Positions 23,530 through 36,311 of a stretch of 60,000 nt of DNA are shown one piece after another. The translations under genes and the position numbers were made by a program. The stretch is from Apostichopus japonicus (lineage: Eukaryota; Echinodermata; Holothuroidea; Aspidochirotida; Stichopodidae): positions 25,047,398-25,107,397 of the forward strand of contig NC_092577.1 of NCBI RefSeq assembly GCF_037975245.1, written 5' to 3'. The notes under the pieces are model-generated. The model did no database searches. It had not been told where the DNA came from and was given only the letters and a program-made list of their open reading frames with translations. Numbering within the stretch: position 1 is the stretch's first letter; the number at the start of each line of letters is the position of its first letter.

Positions 23530-25334
23530 TCATTCGTAATCAATCAGAAATGTTTCCCCTACCAGTCACTCGGAATTTCTGGAATTGTTCCTCCGCACAT
23601 AGGTTGCTCACACTCCGCCAGAACCTCTATCGATTTCACAACCCCTCTCGAAATACTCTCGCCGGCTCGACATCTTGGCTTGCTTCCTATCCAATGTCCT
23701 CACATAGCCTACCGATAGCCTACGGTATACAGCGATGATATGTGCATGTGTACAACAGCTACCGGTAGTTTTTGGCAGTAGCGCGCGTACTTCGTTCGGT
23801 TGCATTCAATGACTTCGCGGACGCTGTAACGTTCACGCGTGTGTCGTAACGGTATTATTTTTCACGAATCGTATAGGTAACGTTGCTTTCAGCCGGGCAT
23901 ATTTAGCACGATCGGCTTTGAGTAATTTCCGATCCTGGCGGTTCTGAGATAATTCGCAATTTGGTGTTATGAAATGAATTTCACGCTATCAATGATACAC
24001 TTTCACAGGAAAAACTCTGTGGGCCTACAATGTGGGAGATTCTTCAAAAATGCGGGAGTTTTTGGGAAAATGCGGGAGACTCGGTCAGGTGGGCGGGTGA
24101 GTGGGAGACGACCCGAAAATGTGGGTGACACCCGCCCAAAGCGGGTGCCTTGGCAGCACTGGGCCACGTTCCAAAATTGGGTCTATTAGGCCTTCCAGGA
24201 ACAGCGTACCAAAAATTTGCACCGTTGAGTGGCGAGGTTTGTTAATTTTTGATACTGATAGTGTTAAAATGACAAAGACCCCCACCCCACCCCCCCAAAA
24301 ACAGCTCTTGTGGTAACATTCTTTCCAAAAGCGTCTGGTGTCTGCAGCACTACTATTCTTTATTGGGGATTGTACGTCCCGTCAGACGGGTGGAGTTTCA
24401 ATTCATGGTTTAGTGTTGACCCGTACAACAAAAAAGTAGCTAAAATATATTGCCTTTAATTAATTAGCAATACTTATATCTAGGCTTATATGCCTACACG
24501 TAAAAATAGCTTGGCCAACATTGTTCATGTAAGGAAATCCATACTGGAAACAGTGAAGTACCTGGATACCCAGTCCAATCAAGTTTACAAATAAACAAAA
24601 CAGTTTAGCCTAGCCTAACGTTAGCCTAGCCTAAACGGTTTAGCCTAGTCTAATGTTAGGCTAGGCCTATATTTAAATTAGCGATCTCTAGCCTAGTTTA
24701 GTCATTGAAATATCGTTCTTGGGGGGGGGGGGGATTCATTGTACATATGTTCTTTTAAAACTGAAAAGGAAAACATTTTCAATCGCGGATGAGAAATATG
24801 CACCGGAGTTACGGGACACGAATTTACTTTAGTGTCATAGCTTAGGCCTACACCATCTTAGGGCCAGTAGTTGTGCGATAAAAATCAGTCAGACTTATAT
24901 CAATGTGTTTTTATTTTCATATTTAAATTTTTCACAAGGAAAATGTCATCTAAATGATTGAATAAATCATTGAAACCGATCGACGTTACATTACACAGCA
25001 CTGGTATGGGACTCCATTTTTATAAACGGCAATATTTTATCTCAGATGCGCGATTTTGCAGGAAAACGGTCACGTGATGTTTGGCTATAGTGCACATGAT
25101 CGTACTAGTGAAGTTTCATACGAATACAACTATGACGCATTATATAAAATACCAATTTCGAACGAACTTTTGATCGACGTTACGTGAACATTAATTTCTA
25201 GTACTAGATGATGTCTACAAATTGCCGTTTATTTATTGTACATGGTTAATATATTCAGCGAGGTTAAATCACCATTGTCATGACAAAATAAAATATTTCA
25301 TAAATGACAATTCAACATTTCAGGTATTTTTTCG
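23530..25334. other. Noncoding stretch with repeat words
   Basis: It contains a run of gcgggag words (about 24028-24080), a cluster of tagcctaacgttagcc-type words (24604-24670) and a 13-G homopolymer (24721-24733). No gene or TE terminus was recognised. Confidence 0.5.
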
Positions 25335-27041
25335 TAGGTGCGTGGCTTGCCACACCCCTAGCTGTCATGGCGGCTCGCCGTGACAGCAAAATCGTATTAT
25401 TCAGTTTTTCGGGGGAGGCTAAGGTCGTTCCAGGACAAGTTTTTTTTTCAGTTTTGCGTTGTTGGTTTAAAGCTCCCTGGAGAGGTTGACGCGCTTCAGC
25501 GTAAACCTTTCCGGGTATGAATGTTTTGAATGTTCGGTTCACCTCGGAGGCTGCCCGCGTCCGAGGCGTCCATGCGTTGGGGAGTTGAGGGATTGAAGGT
25601 CACACCGTATGACAGTTCGGTGTGGGTGACAGTCCTCCATCTCCCTCTGGACATGTCTGAACAGGTTGTGCGGACACTGGGGCGTTTTGGGACAGTGACC
25701 GGCTACGAGGAGCCGGAATTTCTTGAATGTAAAGGTGTTAAGACCGGTACAAGATGAGTTAGAATCCAACTCAAGTCCGATATCATCTCTACCTTGTGGG
25801 CTAATGGGCACAGGGCCCACGTTGCATATCCGTGCCAGCCTCGCACTTGTTGGAGGTGTGGGCTGGAAGGACATGAGGCCAGGTTGTGCCCGAACAAGCG
25901 GTGTAGCCGCTGTTTACAGGTTGGGCATACCCTGGCCGAGTGTAAAGGGGATATCGTGTGTAACTCGTGTGGGAAAACAGGCCATCTGGCCCGTTTATGC
26001 CCAGACCGCTCATACGCTGCGAGAGTGGCTACGGGCGTGGTTGAAGTGGTCCCCGTCCCGGCCTCTGACACCGTACCACCTGATGCTCCTGTCATCGACC
26101 CAGTGTCCGTCACTAGCGCCCCGGTGGAGGCTTTGTTCCCTCTTTCGTGTCCGACCTCTTCCCTTATCGAACAGCCTGCCCACTGAGGCAGAGCAGGTAC
26201 TAGCGGAGTGGCATGCGGAGCAGGATGCCGCTTGTACTGGTTAACCGGTAGCTACGCCCGCTATCGGCGATACTAGTTGGGCCCCGAGTCAACCGGCCCA
26301 AGAGACATTAAGTAGCCCAGATTCTGACTCGCCAATGGGGGACTGCACTACAGCCTTAGTAGTTGTGGCTAAGGAGTCCTCCGATTGGTTTGACGAGACG
26401 AAACGGGCCACTCATCTCATTGACTCGAGCGGCCCTTCCACCCTGCCCGCCGTCGCTTCCGCTATACCGGACACGATGGTCGCTAGTGGACCTCCTGTTC
26501 CTGACAGGGAGGTCCACTCGATCAAAGTTGACGAGGAGCTAAGAACTCTGCTCGCTCGCAGGAAAAGGGGGAACACGGCTAGGTGCCTGAAAAGACCCGT
26601 ATTGGGAACAAAACATCGTAGATAGACACCTTATCCCTCATCACCCTTAATGTCAATGGGTTGAGGGGTACCCCCAAAAAGGTCTGCTGTCGGGACGGCG
26701 TTCCCCGGGTGGGGTTTGGAGCGAGTTGGTTGTTGGGTGTGGGGGTTGTGTGGTCGTTACATAATATGGGTTGGGTTTTTTTCTGTTTGTGGTTTGGAGT
26801 TTGCTTTTTGGGTCCGGTTTGTAGTGTTTTTTGGTTTTGCTTCTGTTGGCCTTTGGGTCAGTGTCCTTTTCACGTGACGTTTAACGCTACGTTGGTGAGA
26901 GATTTGTGTTTGTGGGTTTCAGTTGGGTTTTTGGTGGTTGTTTTACAGGTGGTTTTTTGTGGTGTTTGTTTTACAGACTGAGATTGTTTTGGCTTCGGTT
27001 GACCTTTGGTCCGTGTCCGTTTTCTTTGCACGAAAAAAGCA
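25335..27041 (+). mobile_element. Tx1-like LINE copy A, internally deleted
   Basis: The sequence matches copies B and C from taggtgcgtggc onward and ends with ccgtgtccgttttctttgcacg, the shared 3' end. It keeps most of ORF1 and the first codons of the ORF2 endonuclease (TLNVNGLRG at about 26645-26670). Near 26675 it jumps straight to the end of ORF2 (cgggacggcgttccccgg, also found in copy B near 36275) and the 3' UTR. Almost all of ORF2 is therefore missing. The upstream 5' UTR seen in copies B and C is absent, so the 5' end may be truncated. Confidence 0.85.
25377..26625 (+). pseudogene. LINE ORF1 pseudogene (copy A), CCHC-type nucleic-acid-binding protein
   Basis: It starts MAARRDSKIVLFSF like the intact ORF1 at 46450. 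The fragments then lie in several frames: VEGLKVTPYDSSVWVTVLHL at about 25583-25642, a TGA near 25755, and three zinc knuckles between about 25840 and 26010 (CWRCGLEGHEARLC, CSRCLQVGHTLAEC, CNSCGKTGHLARLC). A Ser/Pro-rich tail follows. ORF1 proteins coat LINE RNA. Frameshifts near 25465 and 25530 and the stop make this copy non-coding. Confidence 0.85.
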
Positions 27042-27080
27042 TTATGAACATTGGAATTGCTTTAAAGATGTGTTCTGTGA

Positions 27081-30000
27081 AATTTTATTATGGCATTTCA
27101 TATGTGTATTTTGAAATCCTTCTGCAGATTATGTGGAGCAAAGCAAAGGGAAGGTTGTACATATTTTCAGAAAGAAATTTATGGAAAGGATATTTTTAAA
27201 TTTATGCAAGTGAACATTAATCGAGACATTCCAGGTGTCCATCCTAGTTCCATTTGTGACACTTGTCGAAGGAAACTATCACGCTGTAAGACTGCATCCA
27301 GAAAGTCAAAGAAAAACGAACAGTGTACTTCTAACGTACAGCTTCATAAATTATCCGAACATTCAGAGGATAATTGCGCCATTTGCACAACCAATCAATT
27401 GGACAAGAACATGCTTTTAGATTTTTGTAGAGAGACAGGATTTCTGTCATGGATGTCCAAAGATGGCAAAGTGATTGCAGTAGTAATGCATGACCTAGGA
27501 GAAGTAGTTTTGAAGAGAATTATAATTGGTGACAACTCAGTCACTGCCTTCATTCTTCATTAAAGCAATCACTGAAATTTGGGATTCACAAATCTGTGTG
27601 GGAAACCATGATTTTGATACTGTAACTGAGGCTTACCGTGAAGATGGAATGAAAGGAACTGTTGGTCAGACTGTGGCTCAGGTAGAAACTCTTCACACAG
27701 GGGACCAGTTAGAAGGGAAAAGGCCATAATAAATGCCATCTGATAATTTCAAGTGAGTATGTACAGCAGTCCAACCGAGCCATCAGTAAGTGCTGTGCTG
27801 TTTGTAAATTCTATAGGCAAATTTAAATCAAAAGCTGATAATGCATCAGCAAAGAGGACAAAAGAAGAAAACCAAAAACATTCTCTTGTAAAAACCAGAA
27901 CTTATTAACAAAGTCAGTCATCTACAGACAGAGATCCAACTATCAAGGAACAGACAAGAAAAGTTGAAGAGCACCATTAGGGATGTGGTTGAAAAGGAAA
28001 GTGTGACCATTGATTGTGAAGAATTCCTTTATTAGTTATGAAATGCAATGAAAAGGAATTGGAGTGTATTCTACCAGCTAACACACATTGTGCTCTACTT
28101 TGGGAGCAGCAAAAAGGCATTGCAAAGCAAATCCTCCAAAGGTATGAGATGGCATCCAGCAATAATCAAGTGGGCAATTGCATTGCATTAAAAGTCATCC
28201 TCTGCATATGACATCCTTAGAGATTCTGGATTTCTCATTGTCCCTCATCCAAGTACTCTTCATATGTACACACATTTTACACCGCCATCATGTGGACTTA
28301 ATGTTGGTTTGCTACAGAGGGTTTTTCGACAGTTTGAACCTCATCAAAAGCTTGTAAACTTGATTTTTGATGAAATGAAAATTAAGGCAGGACTTGTTTT
28401 TTCAAATACAAATGGCAAGTTAGTGGGATTTATTGATGTTGGAGATGTCAGTAAAGACATGGAGCGTTTTCAAGCCAGATGCACTGAATTGAAATCTGAA
28501 ATCCCAAATATGGCCTCGCATGTGCTTCTCTTCATGGTTAGAGGCTTGACTTCAGGCATTAACTTTCCGGTGGCTTTTTTTTCACTAACAAGTGCACCAG
28601 GCCATCAGCTGTATGAGATGGCAATGAATTGCGTTAAAGCCCTCAAGCTGCTAGGACTTACAGTTCTCTGTTTGACTTCAGATGGTGCAAGCTGCAACAG
28701 AAAGCTGTATGAGATTTTATCAGGAAGCTCCTCTTAACCACTTACTCTTCACTACAAGACGAAAAATGTTTATGAAGAGAACCAGTACATATATTTTAAT
28801 TCCGACGCACCGCATTCATTGAAGACACTTCCGAACAATTTTGAAAATTCCAATTGGAACCGGAAGACAAATATTTTGGTAAATGAGTGTTTTTATTGTC
28901 AAGTTTAATAAAATAGACAAATTGAATATAATTTTCACTGCATAACCCTATGTGTATACATTTTCAATAAGGATAAACGGTATAAGAATGTTAACTTCTT
29001 AGGCGAAATTTTCATAGACTCTTGAGTTATCACACCTTAAAGGTTTGCTGAATTGGCCCCAAAAATATCAGGAAATTCAAATATGGTCATCATTGGTCAA
29101 AATTTATGTTTTTATAACCACCTTGGAGGAAATTTACCTCATTGGGACATTCAGTCATCTTGCATGTTTAATAAGAATGTCTGATAAGAACTGAAAGAGT
29201 AAAGACCTCCAGTAAAGTACTTTTAATTTGCCTCTCAGTAAAGATTTACTCTTCTTTTCTTTCTTTTTACCTCTCATGCTCAGTATAATGGAAAGCCAAT
29301 CCAATGGATCCACCTTCTGTAGCTTCAGGAATGGGATAAAGGGCGCAAAAGACAAACGCCTGGTTTGGTCCTCCTCCCGAAGCTCTCATATGAGCACCTC
29401 CATTTGAACCCAGGTTTGCGAATGAAGGTCAGCTTAGCTGCTCAGGTATGTTTTATATTATACCTTCAGTTATCAGTAAAAACAGTACTTGTTGAATACT
29501 TTGTTTCTTGAAGAGTCCCTTCAGTTACTATGGTGAGACCGTCAATAACACTACTGTAGAATTAGTGTTGCAATTTTTTACCGAGAAGAAAAAGACTGTA
29601 TACGAATGTGGATATGTCATCAGTATTCAGTACCACACAACAGGGATTATGCAATTGATTACAGTGGATAACAGTAGAAGGCAAGGTTGTGCACCTTACA
29701 GTGTTTTACTGTTGTAACGCTTGTGCTGAAACATAATGGTTACCAAAGAAATTCTCTGTAAAGGACACTAGAGAAGGCAGGAATTTGTCATGGAATGTTT
29801 ACCTTCTGATTTAATTAGCCGCAACAATTGTTAGTGGTTTGTGATTTTACAAAGAAATGACAACCAAGAAACTAGTCTAACATGAACTAAAGAAGTTCCT
29901 GACATGCAGTATGGATATATTTAAAAACCTACTACAACATTTTATGACAAAATGTTACTTTTGTTAAGAATTGATTTCAGCACAAATTTGGTTACTTTGT

Positions 30001-30480
30001 CCATTGCAGGTGATGTCCAAGACAGTGGCCAATGCTCTTCAATTGAAGGACAGTTTAATGTATTCATCGACAATCAAATTTATTTTGATGGTCAACAAGT
30101 TTTTGGACTGCCTTAATGTAGGCTCTACATCACTGTGGCTGAAAAAGAAGAATAACCGACATCAAACCATACACATCTGTTGATGATGAAAGACTTGTGG
30201 TCAGTACACGTATGAATGGTACTGAAAAATAAAAAAAATATGCTTGTATCTCTAAAAAACCTTCTTCTTAACCTTCAAAATGGAGAATAACAAAGTACAC
30301 TTTTACCAGCACAATGTGTCATGAATTTTTCTTTTCAGACAGTGGCTTACAGAAGAATTTTTGGGGTTTCTTGAAAGAGTGGACTGAAGAAGGTAAGCAC
30401 CTTCCGGGGTTAACACGAAAGCAAAAGCAGGCATTGCATCTTAGTGTACCCACATTGGCTGGATGTCACATAGCAGGTGT
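27081..30480 (+). pseudogene. P-element-like transposase with N-terminal zinc module, multi-exon, decayed
   Basis: The N-terminal part (27090-27563) has CRLCG, then about 40 residues later SICDTCRRKL, a zinc pattern like the RAG1 N-terminus (N-RAG/ZAD type) and unlike THAP. A second Cys cluster CCAVCKFYR is encoded near 27795. A Lys/Glu-rich stretch follows. The P-type catalytic core lies in 28264-28737: LIFDEMKIKAG (first Asp), then VRGLTSGINFPVAFF and LTSDGASCNRKLY (second Asp). Further exon-like pieces follow: NSDAPHSLKTLPNNFENSN (about 28798-28854), SYEHLHLNPGLRMKVSLAAQ ending at a GTATGT donor (about 29387-29449), VMSKTVANALQLKDSL after ttgcag (about 30012-30060) and GFLKEWTEEGKHLPGLTRKQ (about 30364-30423). 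Frames change repeatedly and stops occur, so it is a fossil. The family call rests on motif order. Confidence 0.7.
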
Positions 30481-30884
30481 GTTTTGTCTTATTTGTTTCT
30501 TTATGTTAATCATTACATATTGAAAAATATGTGGAATTGTTTCAGTACAGTAGTAGGAATAAACTCATGTACAAAATGTATATCCATGTTTGAAGTCCAA
30601 GTCATAGAATTGTTCTTGAGATTGGAGAAGTGACCTTAAAGCAGCATTTTGCGTTTGGTCGCCGTTTTCTATTTTTTTTTTACATGTCCGTCGAGTTTTT
30701 TTACATATATCAATCACAAAAGTTTTTCCCTTGAATGAGAAAAGTATCCATGAAAAAATTCTACATTTAAAATTAATCGCATACAGTACCCCAAACCCGC
30801 TAGTTTGAATTCAACCAATCAGAGATGCAGGTTTAGTTATGAGCCGTTGCTAAAAATAGATTCAAGACTTTGCGTTGGCACAAC

Positions 30885-30909
30885 CAGGGAGTTGTCATGG
30901 AACTCCCTG
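30885..30909. repeat. Hairpin cagggagtt / aactccctg
   Basis: Perfect 9-bp arms with a 7-nt loop. Closely similar hairpins lie at 46141 and 51321. On the minus strand this copy resembles the one at 46141 also in loop and flank (ctccctggt). Confidence 0.7.
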
Positions 30910-31423
30910 TTACAACTGTCATATAGACTGTACACAAATCAAGCTTGGTGTTGGATTACGTATAGGTCAATCAGGTTCGCCCATATTCATAGCGAGGTTT
31001 ATTGGGACCCCAACGGAAAATATCTTGGAGAAAAAGAAAGTTGAAAGTTGCAAATTTTTCGACTTTTATGCCATCATTTGAAGTAAGATTTAAATAGATA
31101 AGCCTGTTATGTATGTCGTTATGGCATAGTGGAGTCAGTGAGGTTGAGAAATATCATAGAAATGGACGCAAACTGCTGCTCTATCATATGCGCACTTATC
31201 AACACTCTTCAAATGAGGCAGACTTGTGAAGCTTCAACCCTAATCCTCATTTTTTTATCAGAGGTGCTAGAAATTATGCTCTTTAAGATCCAACATAGAA
31301 TTAATAAATCTTGAAAGACTATGTAATGTTTATGAATATTGACAGGGCATGATAAGCAGCAAGAAAAAAATACACATTTTCATTTTGAGGAGCTGGGAAA
31401 TTCATTGGAAGTTATATACATTT

Positions 31424-32010
31424 GCAATTTTTGGCATTGAGTATCAATAATTCAATACATCAATATTTAAGATCCAAATTGTAAGTGAACCTTCTTGTGA
31501 AGTATACTTCATTACATTTGAATGCCTATTAAACCCATGTTATATGAAAGGGTTAACTGTAGCAAGGCGTTGCTTTGGGACTAAGTATTTTATGTTATGA
31601 CTACTGTCGATCATATTTGGGGGGGGGGGGGGAGGGGCTCTGATAAGTTCCATTATTTTATGACTTTATTTATTTACTGCTTGATGGCACTAGACTTAAA
31701 TATGTTCTAATGCACTTTCTTTGAAAAAAAATGTCCAGCTGTTATGATCTAATGCATTGAAATCAGGTGAATGGCGTGAATTCCACCTAGTCTGTCAATT
31801 TTTGTGCATTCAGTATCAATAATTCAATACATCAATATTTAAGATCTAAATTGTAACTGATATTGTAAGTGAACCTTCTTGTGAAATATACTTTATTACA
31901 TTTGGAATGCCTATTAAATCCATGTTATATGAAAGGGTTAACTGTAACAAAGCGTTGCTATGGGACTAAGTAATTTTTTTTATGACTACTGCCGATCATA
32001 TTTGGGCTGG
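31424..32010 (+). repeat. Two direct copies of a ~200-bp segment
   Basis: Copy 1 (about 31424-31625) and copy 2 (about 31794-32010) share caatttttg, agtatcaataattcaatac, gtgaaccttcttgtga and catgttatatgaaagggtta in order. Copy 2 has small insertions. About 170 bp separates them. No coding content. Confidence 0.85.
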
Positions 32011-32569
32011 GGGATCTGATATATTTCGTGCTAATTTTTCATTGTGTGTTAAATTAATAGTGAACGCATCTTATAGTGATACCAATGCATGCTTCATGCT
32101 GGCTTTGTACTAGAGCATTAAGTGGTTAAATGAAAAGAAAGTACACCAAACAAGAATATGATTTTGTTGTCAAGTCTTCATTATTAACTTAAAACTTGTA
32201 CACAAAATTTAAAAAGAGGGAAAAAAATGAAAGGAATATATTTACATGATATGGAATAGATGTTATCTCCTAGGTTTGTTAACCTAAGACCCTGCCCCCC
32301 CTTTTTTATCAGACCTTGACATTGAAAACCACACACTTAATCTTAAAAAGAGGGATAAACCTTCAAAAAAGTGTTAAATTATCAGTAGAGATTTAACACT
32401 TTGTAGTGTAAGTTTCAGCTTGACAAATTAACTGTTATAAGTGGAACACAACTCGATGTAAAATGTTAAGCATTATGCACCCATCCTGCCTCCCTTCATG
32501 CTCTAGGGCTATTCATATCAATTGAATGAATGGTTTCTTCACATCCCTAAACTTTTTGTAAGTCCTTTG

Positions 32570-34222
32570 TCAGATTTTTTGGATATTTTGTGTGTTATTT
32601 GCTTTTTTGTATTCACATCTCATTTTGATGAAACATTTAATAACCTCAGAACGAAGTATAGATCTAGCTTCCTGAGAAAGAACGTCACAAACAGCACTCC
32701 ATGTAGACAACAGTTGCTGATTACCTTCCATTTTTTTCATTAATAAACCTTGCAGGTTAACATCTTGTAAGCTCACAATATTTTTACTTTGTACGGTTGT
32801 CCTTACAAGTTCTTCCATACGTTTGAAACAAATAAATACACTATCATTGACTACAAATAAGCCGCCTCTATTCTGTATTTCAATCCACTCATTTCAATAA
32901 GCCAGAAATGAGTCTGCAGCTGGACTTTCATCCTGACACCACTTAGATACTATTTTGACATATTGAGCAGCAACGTCATTGCTTTGCATTTTATTGTATT
33001 TTTTTTAGTAATTTATATGGTACATAACCAGCCCAATGCCTGGTCCTCTGTCTGAGTCATTGCTTCAGGGGTCACGTGTAAGGTTGTTGCTGGCATGTCA
33101 CTTTCCAGCAAGGTTGGCTAAGAGGGAGGAAAACATCTTTTGCAGGGCATGCTGTAAAATGAATACTTCTTCTTCTGCTTCCCTTTGAATATCCACCTCA
33201 TTTAGTAGTTTCTGCCATCTTCTTAACGTTTTATCCATTGACCTATACTTGTGGAAATCATGCCACATTTCACTGTTCACTTTATCAGAAAATGTGGTCC
33301 CTCTTATGTTCTTAGTTATGGACCATAATTGTTGTACTGTTTCTGCAGCTTGCCAAATTTTTCATCTTTTGTATGAAGCATAACTCTTCTTGCTGAATGT
33401 ACGACACTTTATGTTAGTGGGGTCTACAATTTGAATAGGTCGTCTTGAAAAATGTTGATGGCAGCTTCAAAAAAATCCATCGCAAGCACTGAAGCATCAG
33501 CCTTCCTAAAGCTCTTTGCGGGATACTGCATTCCTGTAAATGAAAGAGTTATGACAGTTTTCAAGGAACAGGCTATTTTTCACAATATTATAGAAACACC
33601 AGTCATAAATTACATGGCTTGTAACTGGTGAGGATTATTTTCCATCCCTTTCAAAAAAAGGATTCTGCACCATCTGTCAACTTTGAAAGAGAATTCATAT
33701 TGACGAGTATGCATTTCTTAGTCCTTGGGTCTAAGCAGAACTTTCTCCTTATGGGTGGGGTGATATTAGTTAAAATATCAATAATCAAGAAATTCAAGAT
33801 ATATGCCTCATTATAGCAACAATTGTAGAGAACAATGATTCACTTAAAATTGAGCTTCTAATTTCATAGTAGAATCAAAGAAATTGCATCACTCTATATT
33901 CTGTGCTGGACATTATATTCCGCCCCAGATATTTTGTTAACAGGTGAGTGGCGAAATGCTACCTTGTTACCTCTCCATTAGCATCCACTAAAGAATATCA
34001 ACATTCCTTCAAATCATTCTTAAAAGTTACTTATTGCTCCTAAACTCCACGAATAATTAAAGTTTTGAAAGTTCCACAAATAAATTTCAACTTACTTAAG
34101 TTGGTGGTAGTGTCAGATGTGGCTTCTAGTGAGGGTCTACTCTCCATTCTAGTCCTCTCTGATGTTTGAGATGAAGTGAAAGATAAATACATTTTCCAAC
34201 TGAATGTAACATTTCTCAACAT
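32570..34222 (-). pseudogene. Unidentified decayed coding remnant
   Basis: On the minus strand several open segments in sequence read like protein, separated by stops: ADASVLAMDFFEAAINIFQD (about 33505-33440), SMDKTLRRWQKLLNEVDIQR then EEEVFILQHAL (33280-33098), a segment ending NDSVFICFKRMEELVRTTVQ, and STWSAVCDVLSQEARSILRS then EVIKCFIKMRC (to 32570). The last resembles the C-terminal helical part of some large TE-encoded proteins, but no family was recognised. It may be one eroded gene of about 1.6 kb or pieces of two. Function unknown. Confidence 0.4.
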
Positions 34223-34628
34223 TACTCATTCATATCAAACTAGGAAACCTGTACCTCATGTATACAGTATGTTGGCTTACAAAACCTTTTTTGGAAGTTC
34301 AATAAATGCCAATACCAAACTAAGGCTTAACTATCAATAACCATGATGTAGAGCAGAGACTTGGAGGTGAGATAAGTATTGCTAAGGTAAAGATGAAAAT
34401 CAGTTTTTTTTGACAGTGAGACTAGCATCCTTATTGCTCGGTTCAGTTCAGTTCTCGTGGAGTGGGGACGTGTTTTCGGCTGCTCTCCACTTTTCGTTGA
34501 CCACACCTTTTTGTGTTTTTACGTTGGCCTTTCATTAGTTTGTGTTAGTGTAGTTTGTGTGTTTTGGGTTTGTTTCCTTTTGTTTTGTTTTTTTATAGGT
34601 GCGTGGCTTTGCCACTCCCCTGGCTGTC

Positions 34629-35213
34629 ATGGCGGCTCGCCGTGACAGCAAACGTATTGTTGAGTTTTTTGGGCAGTTTTGCGTTATGTTGTTTTAAAAG
34701 TCTCTGGAGAGGTTGACGCGCTTCAGCGTAAACCTCTCCGGGGTATGAATTGTTTTGTTACCTCCATGAGTTGGAGGGAGTCGAGGGACTGAAGGTCACA
34801 CCGTATGACAGTTCGGTGTGGGTGACAGTCCTCCATCTCCCTCTGGACATGTCTGAACAGATTGTTGTGCGGACACTGGGGTGTTTTGGGGAAGTAACCG
34901 GCTACGAGAAGCCGGAATTCCTTCAATGTAAGGGTGTAAAGACCGGGACCAGACGAGTTAGAGTACAACTCAAGTCCGATATCCGCTCTACCTTGTGGGC
35001 TAATGGGCCAGCCTCGCACTTGTTGGAGGTGTGGGCTGGAAGGGCATGAGGCCAGGTTGTGCCCGAACAAGCGGTGTAGCCGCTGTTTACAGGTTGGGCA
35101 TACCCTGGCCGAGTGTAAAGGGGATATCGTATGTAACTTGTGTTGGAGAACGGGCAATCTCGCTCGTTTATGCCCAGACCGCTCATACGCCGCGAGAGTG
35201 GCTACGTGGCAAG
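34629..35213 (+). pseudogene. LINE ORF1 pseudogene (copy B)
   Basis: It starts at ATG 34629 (MAARRDSKR), loses the frame within about 30 bases, and is later readable as VEGLKVTPYDSSVWVTVLHL (34767-34826) and the knuckles CWRCGLEGHEARLC, CSRCLQVGHTLAEC and CNLCWRTGNLARLC (35021-35180). The last knuckle has lost its Gly and His (CGxxGH has become CWRTGN). The segment QPRTCWRC follows a short deletion compared with copy A. Confidence 0.8.
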
Positions 35214-35229
35214 GCTCGACACATTCAGT

Positions 35230-36311
35230 CACAGGTGGCTCTGCCTCCCTGGGAAGGTTACAGTTGTAAATAGGTTTATTGTTCCTCTCCTTTGGTATCC
35301 TGGTACGGTGATCGCCGCACCGGATCATGCCTTGGTGCGACTGGAGAGGATCATTTTTTATTTCATTTGGGGAAAACGCAAACCAAACCTTGTCACAAGG
35401 ACCGTTCTGTATAAGACCCCCTTGAGCGGTGGGTATGGTTTGGTCCACCTCCATCTAAACTGCGCTTTCTCCTCTTGAAAGGTGTTTTTGTTGCTTTTGA
35501 AAATCCTTCGTTTCCCTTTGCTTTTTTGTTAGGTACTGGGGTGGGTTTCTTTTTCGACACTACTGGCCCGGATCCTTTTCCAATAACCGGCCAAAGGCGA
35601 CACGCCCCTCTATACTAGATTGGTGACTCTCTTCGTAGAATCAAAGAAGAGGGTGGGCCACATGTTCTGCTGAACGTGGCCCCCTCTGTGTTATACCCAA
35701 CATTGTTTCGTTCAATGCTCGCGCCTGTGTGCCCGTCGGCTTGCCGGACCGCCATCTCTCCAGATGTGTGGCGGTCTGTGTGTTGTAAGTCACTAGATAG
35801 CAGTCTCAGGGACTTTGCGTGGAGGATTGCACATGGGGTCCTCATCACTAACCATTTTCGTCTAGTCAGGTGGCGATTAGGTGATGGGATTTGTCCCCGT
35901 GTGGGCTGTAAAGCCATAGAGACTATGCAACACCTTTTGCTGGAGTGTCCCTTTGTCCGGTTGGTGTGGGATTGGTTTCACGACGTCGTTATTGGTGTTA
36001 TTGGTTGCACACAGTGGGCCACTAGTAGTGATTTTGTTTTGTATGGTTTGTTGCCCCCTGTGTGCCCAACCTGGGTTAGGGATCTGCTGTTGTTGTTTGC
36101 CGCTGTCATCAGGAGACACATCTGGAACAGCAGATGCCGCATAGTTTTCGATGGGGACGTCTGGAGGGCAGAGGATGTTGTCCCCCTCGTGCAAAGTGAC
36201 ATGAGGTTGCGCATGGAGGCGGTCCATGCACGGCTTCCCGACACTGCCTTTCGTAGACGCTGTCGTCTACTATCGGGACGGCGTTCCCCGGATGAAATTT
36301 GGAGTGAGTAA
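35230..36311 (+). pseudogene. LINE ORF2 C-terminal fragment (copy B)
   Basis: Two pieces match the intact ORF2. The first is VTVVNRFIVPLLWYPGTVIA then ALVRLERIIFYFIWG (about 35255-35370). The second is SLRDFAWRIAHGVLITNHFR with the zinc-knuckle-like CPRVGCKAIETMQHLLLECP (about 35805-35955) and the tail to a stop at 36309. It lacks the endonuclease and RT palm. It is useful mainly for showing the deletion structure. Confidence 0.8.

Noticed and set aside
24721-24733. Poly-G tract as a G-quadruplex regulatory site (also near 31620, 39565, 44170, 56420, 59175)
   Set aside because: These homopolymers are scattered, show no link to gene starts and look like a genome-wide property.
35676-36311. 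Open frame of 211 codons as a separate gene
   Set aside because: It is the C-terminal end of LINE ORF2 copy B, not an independent gene.
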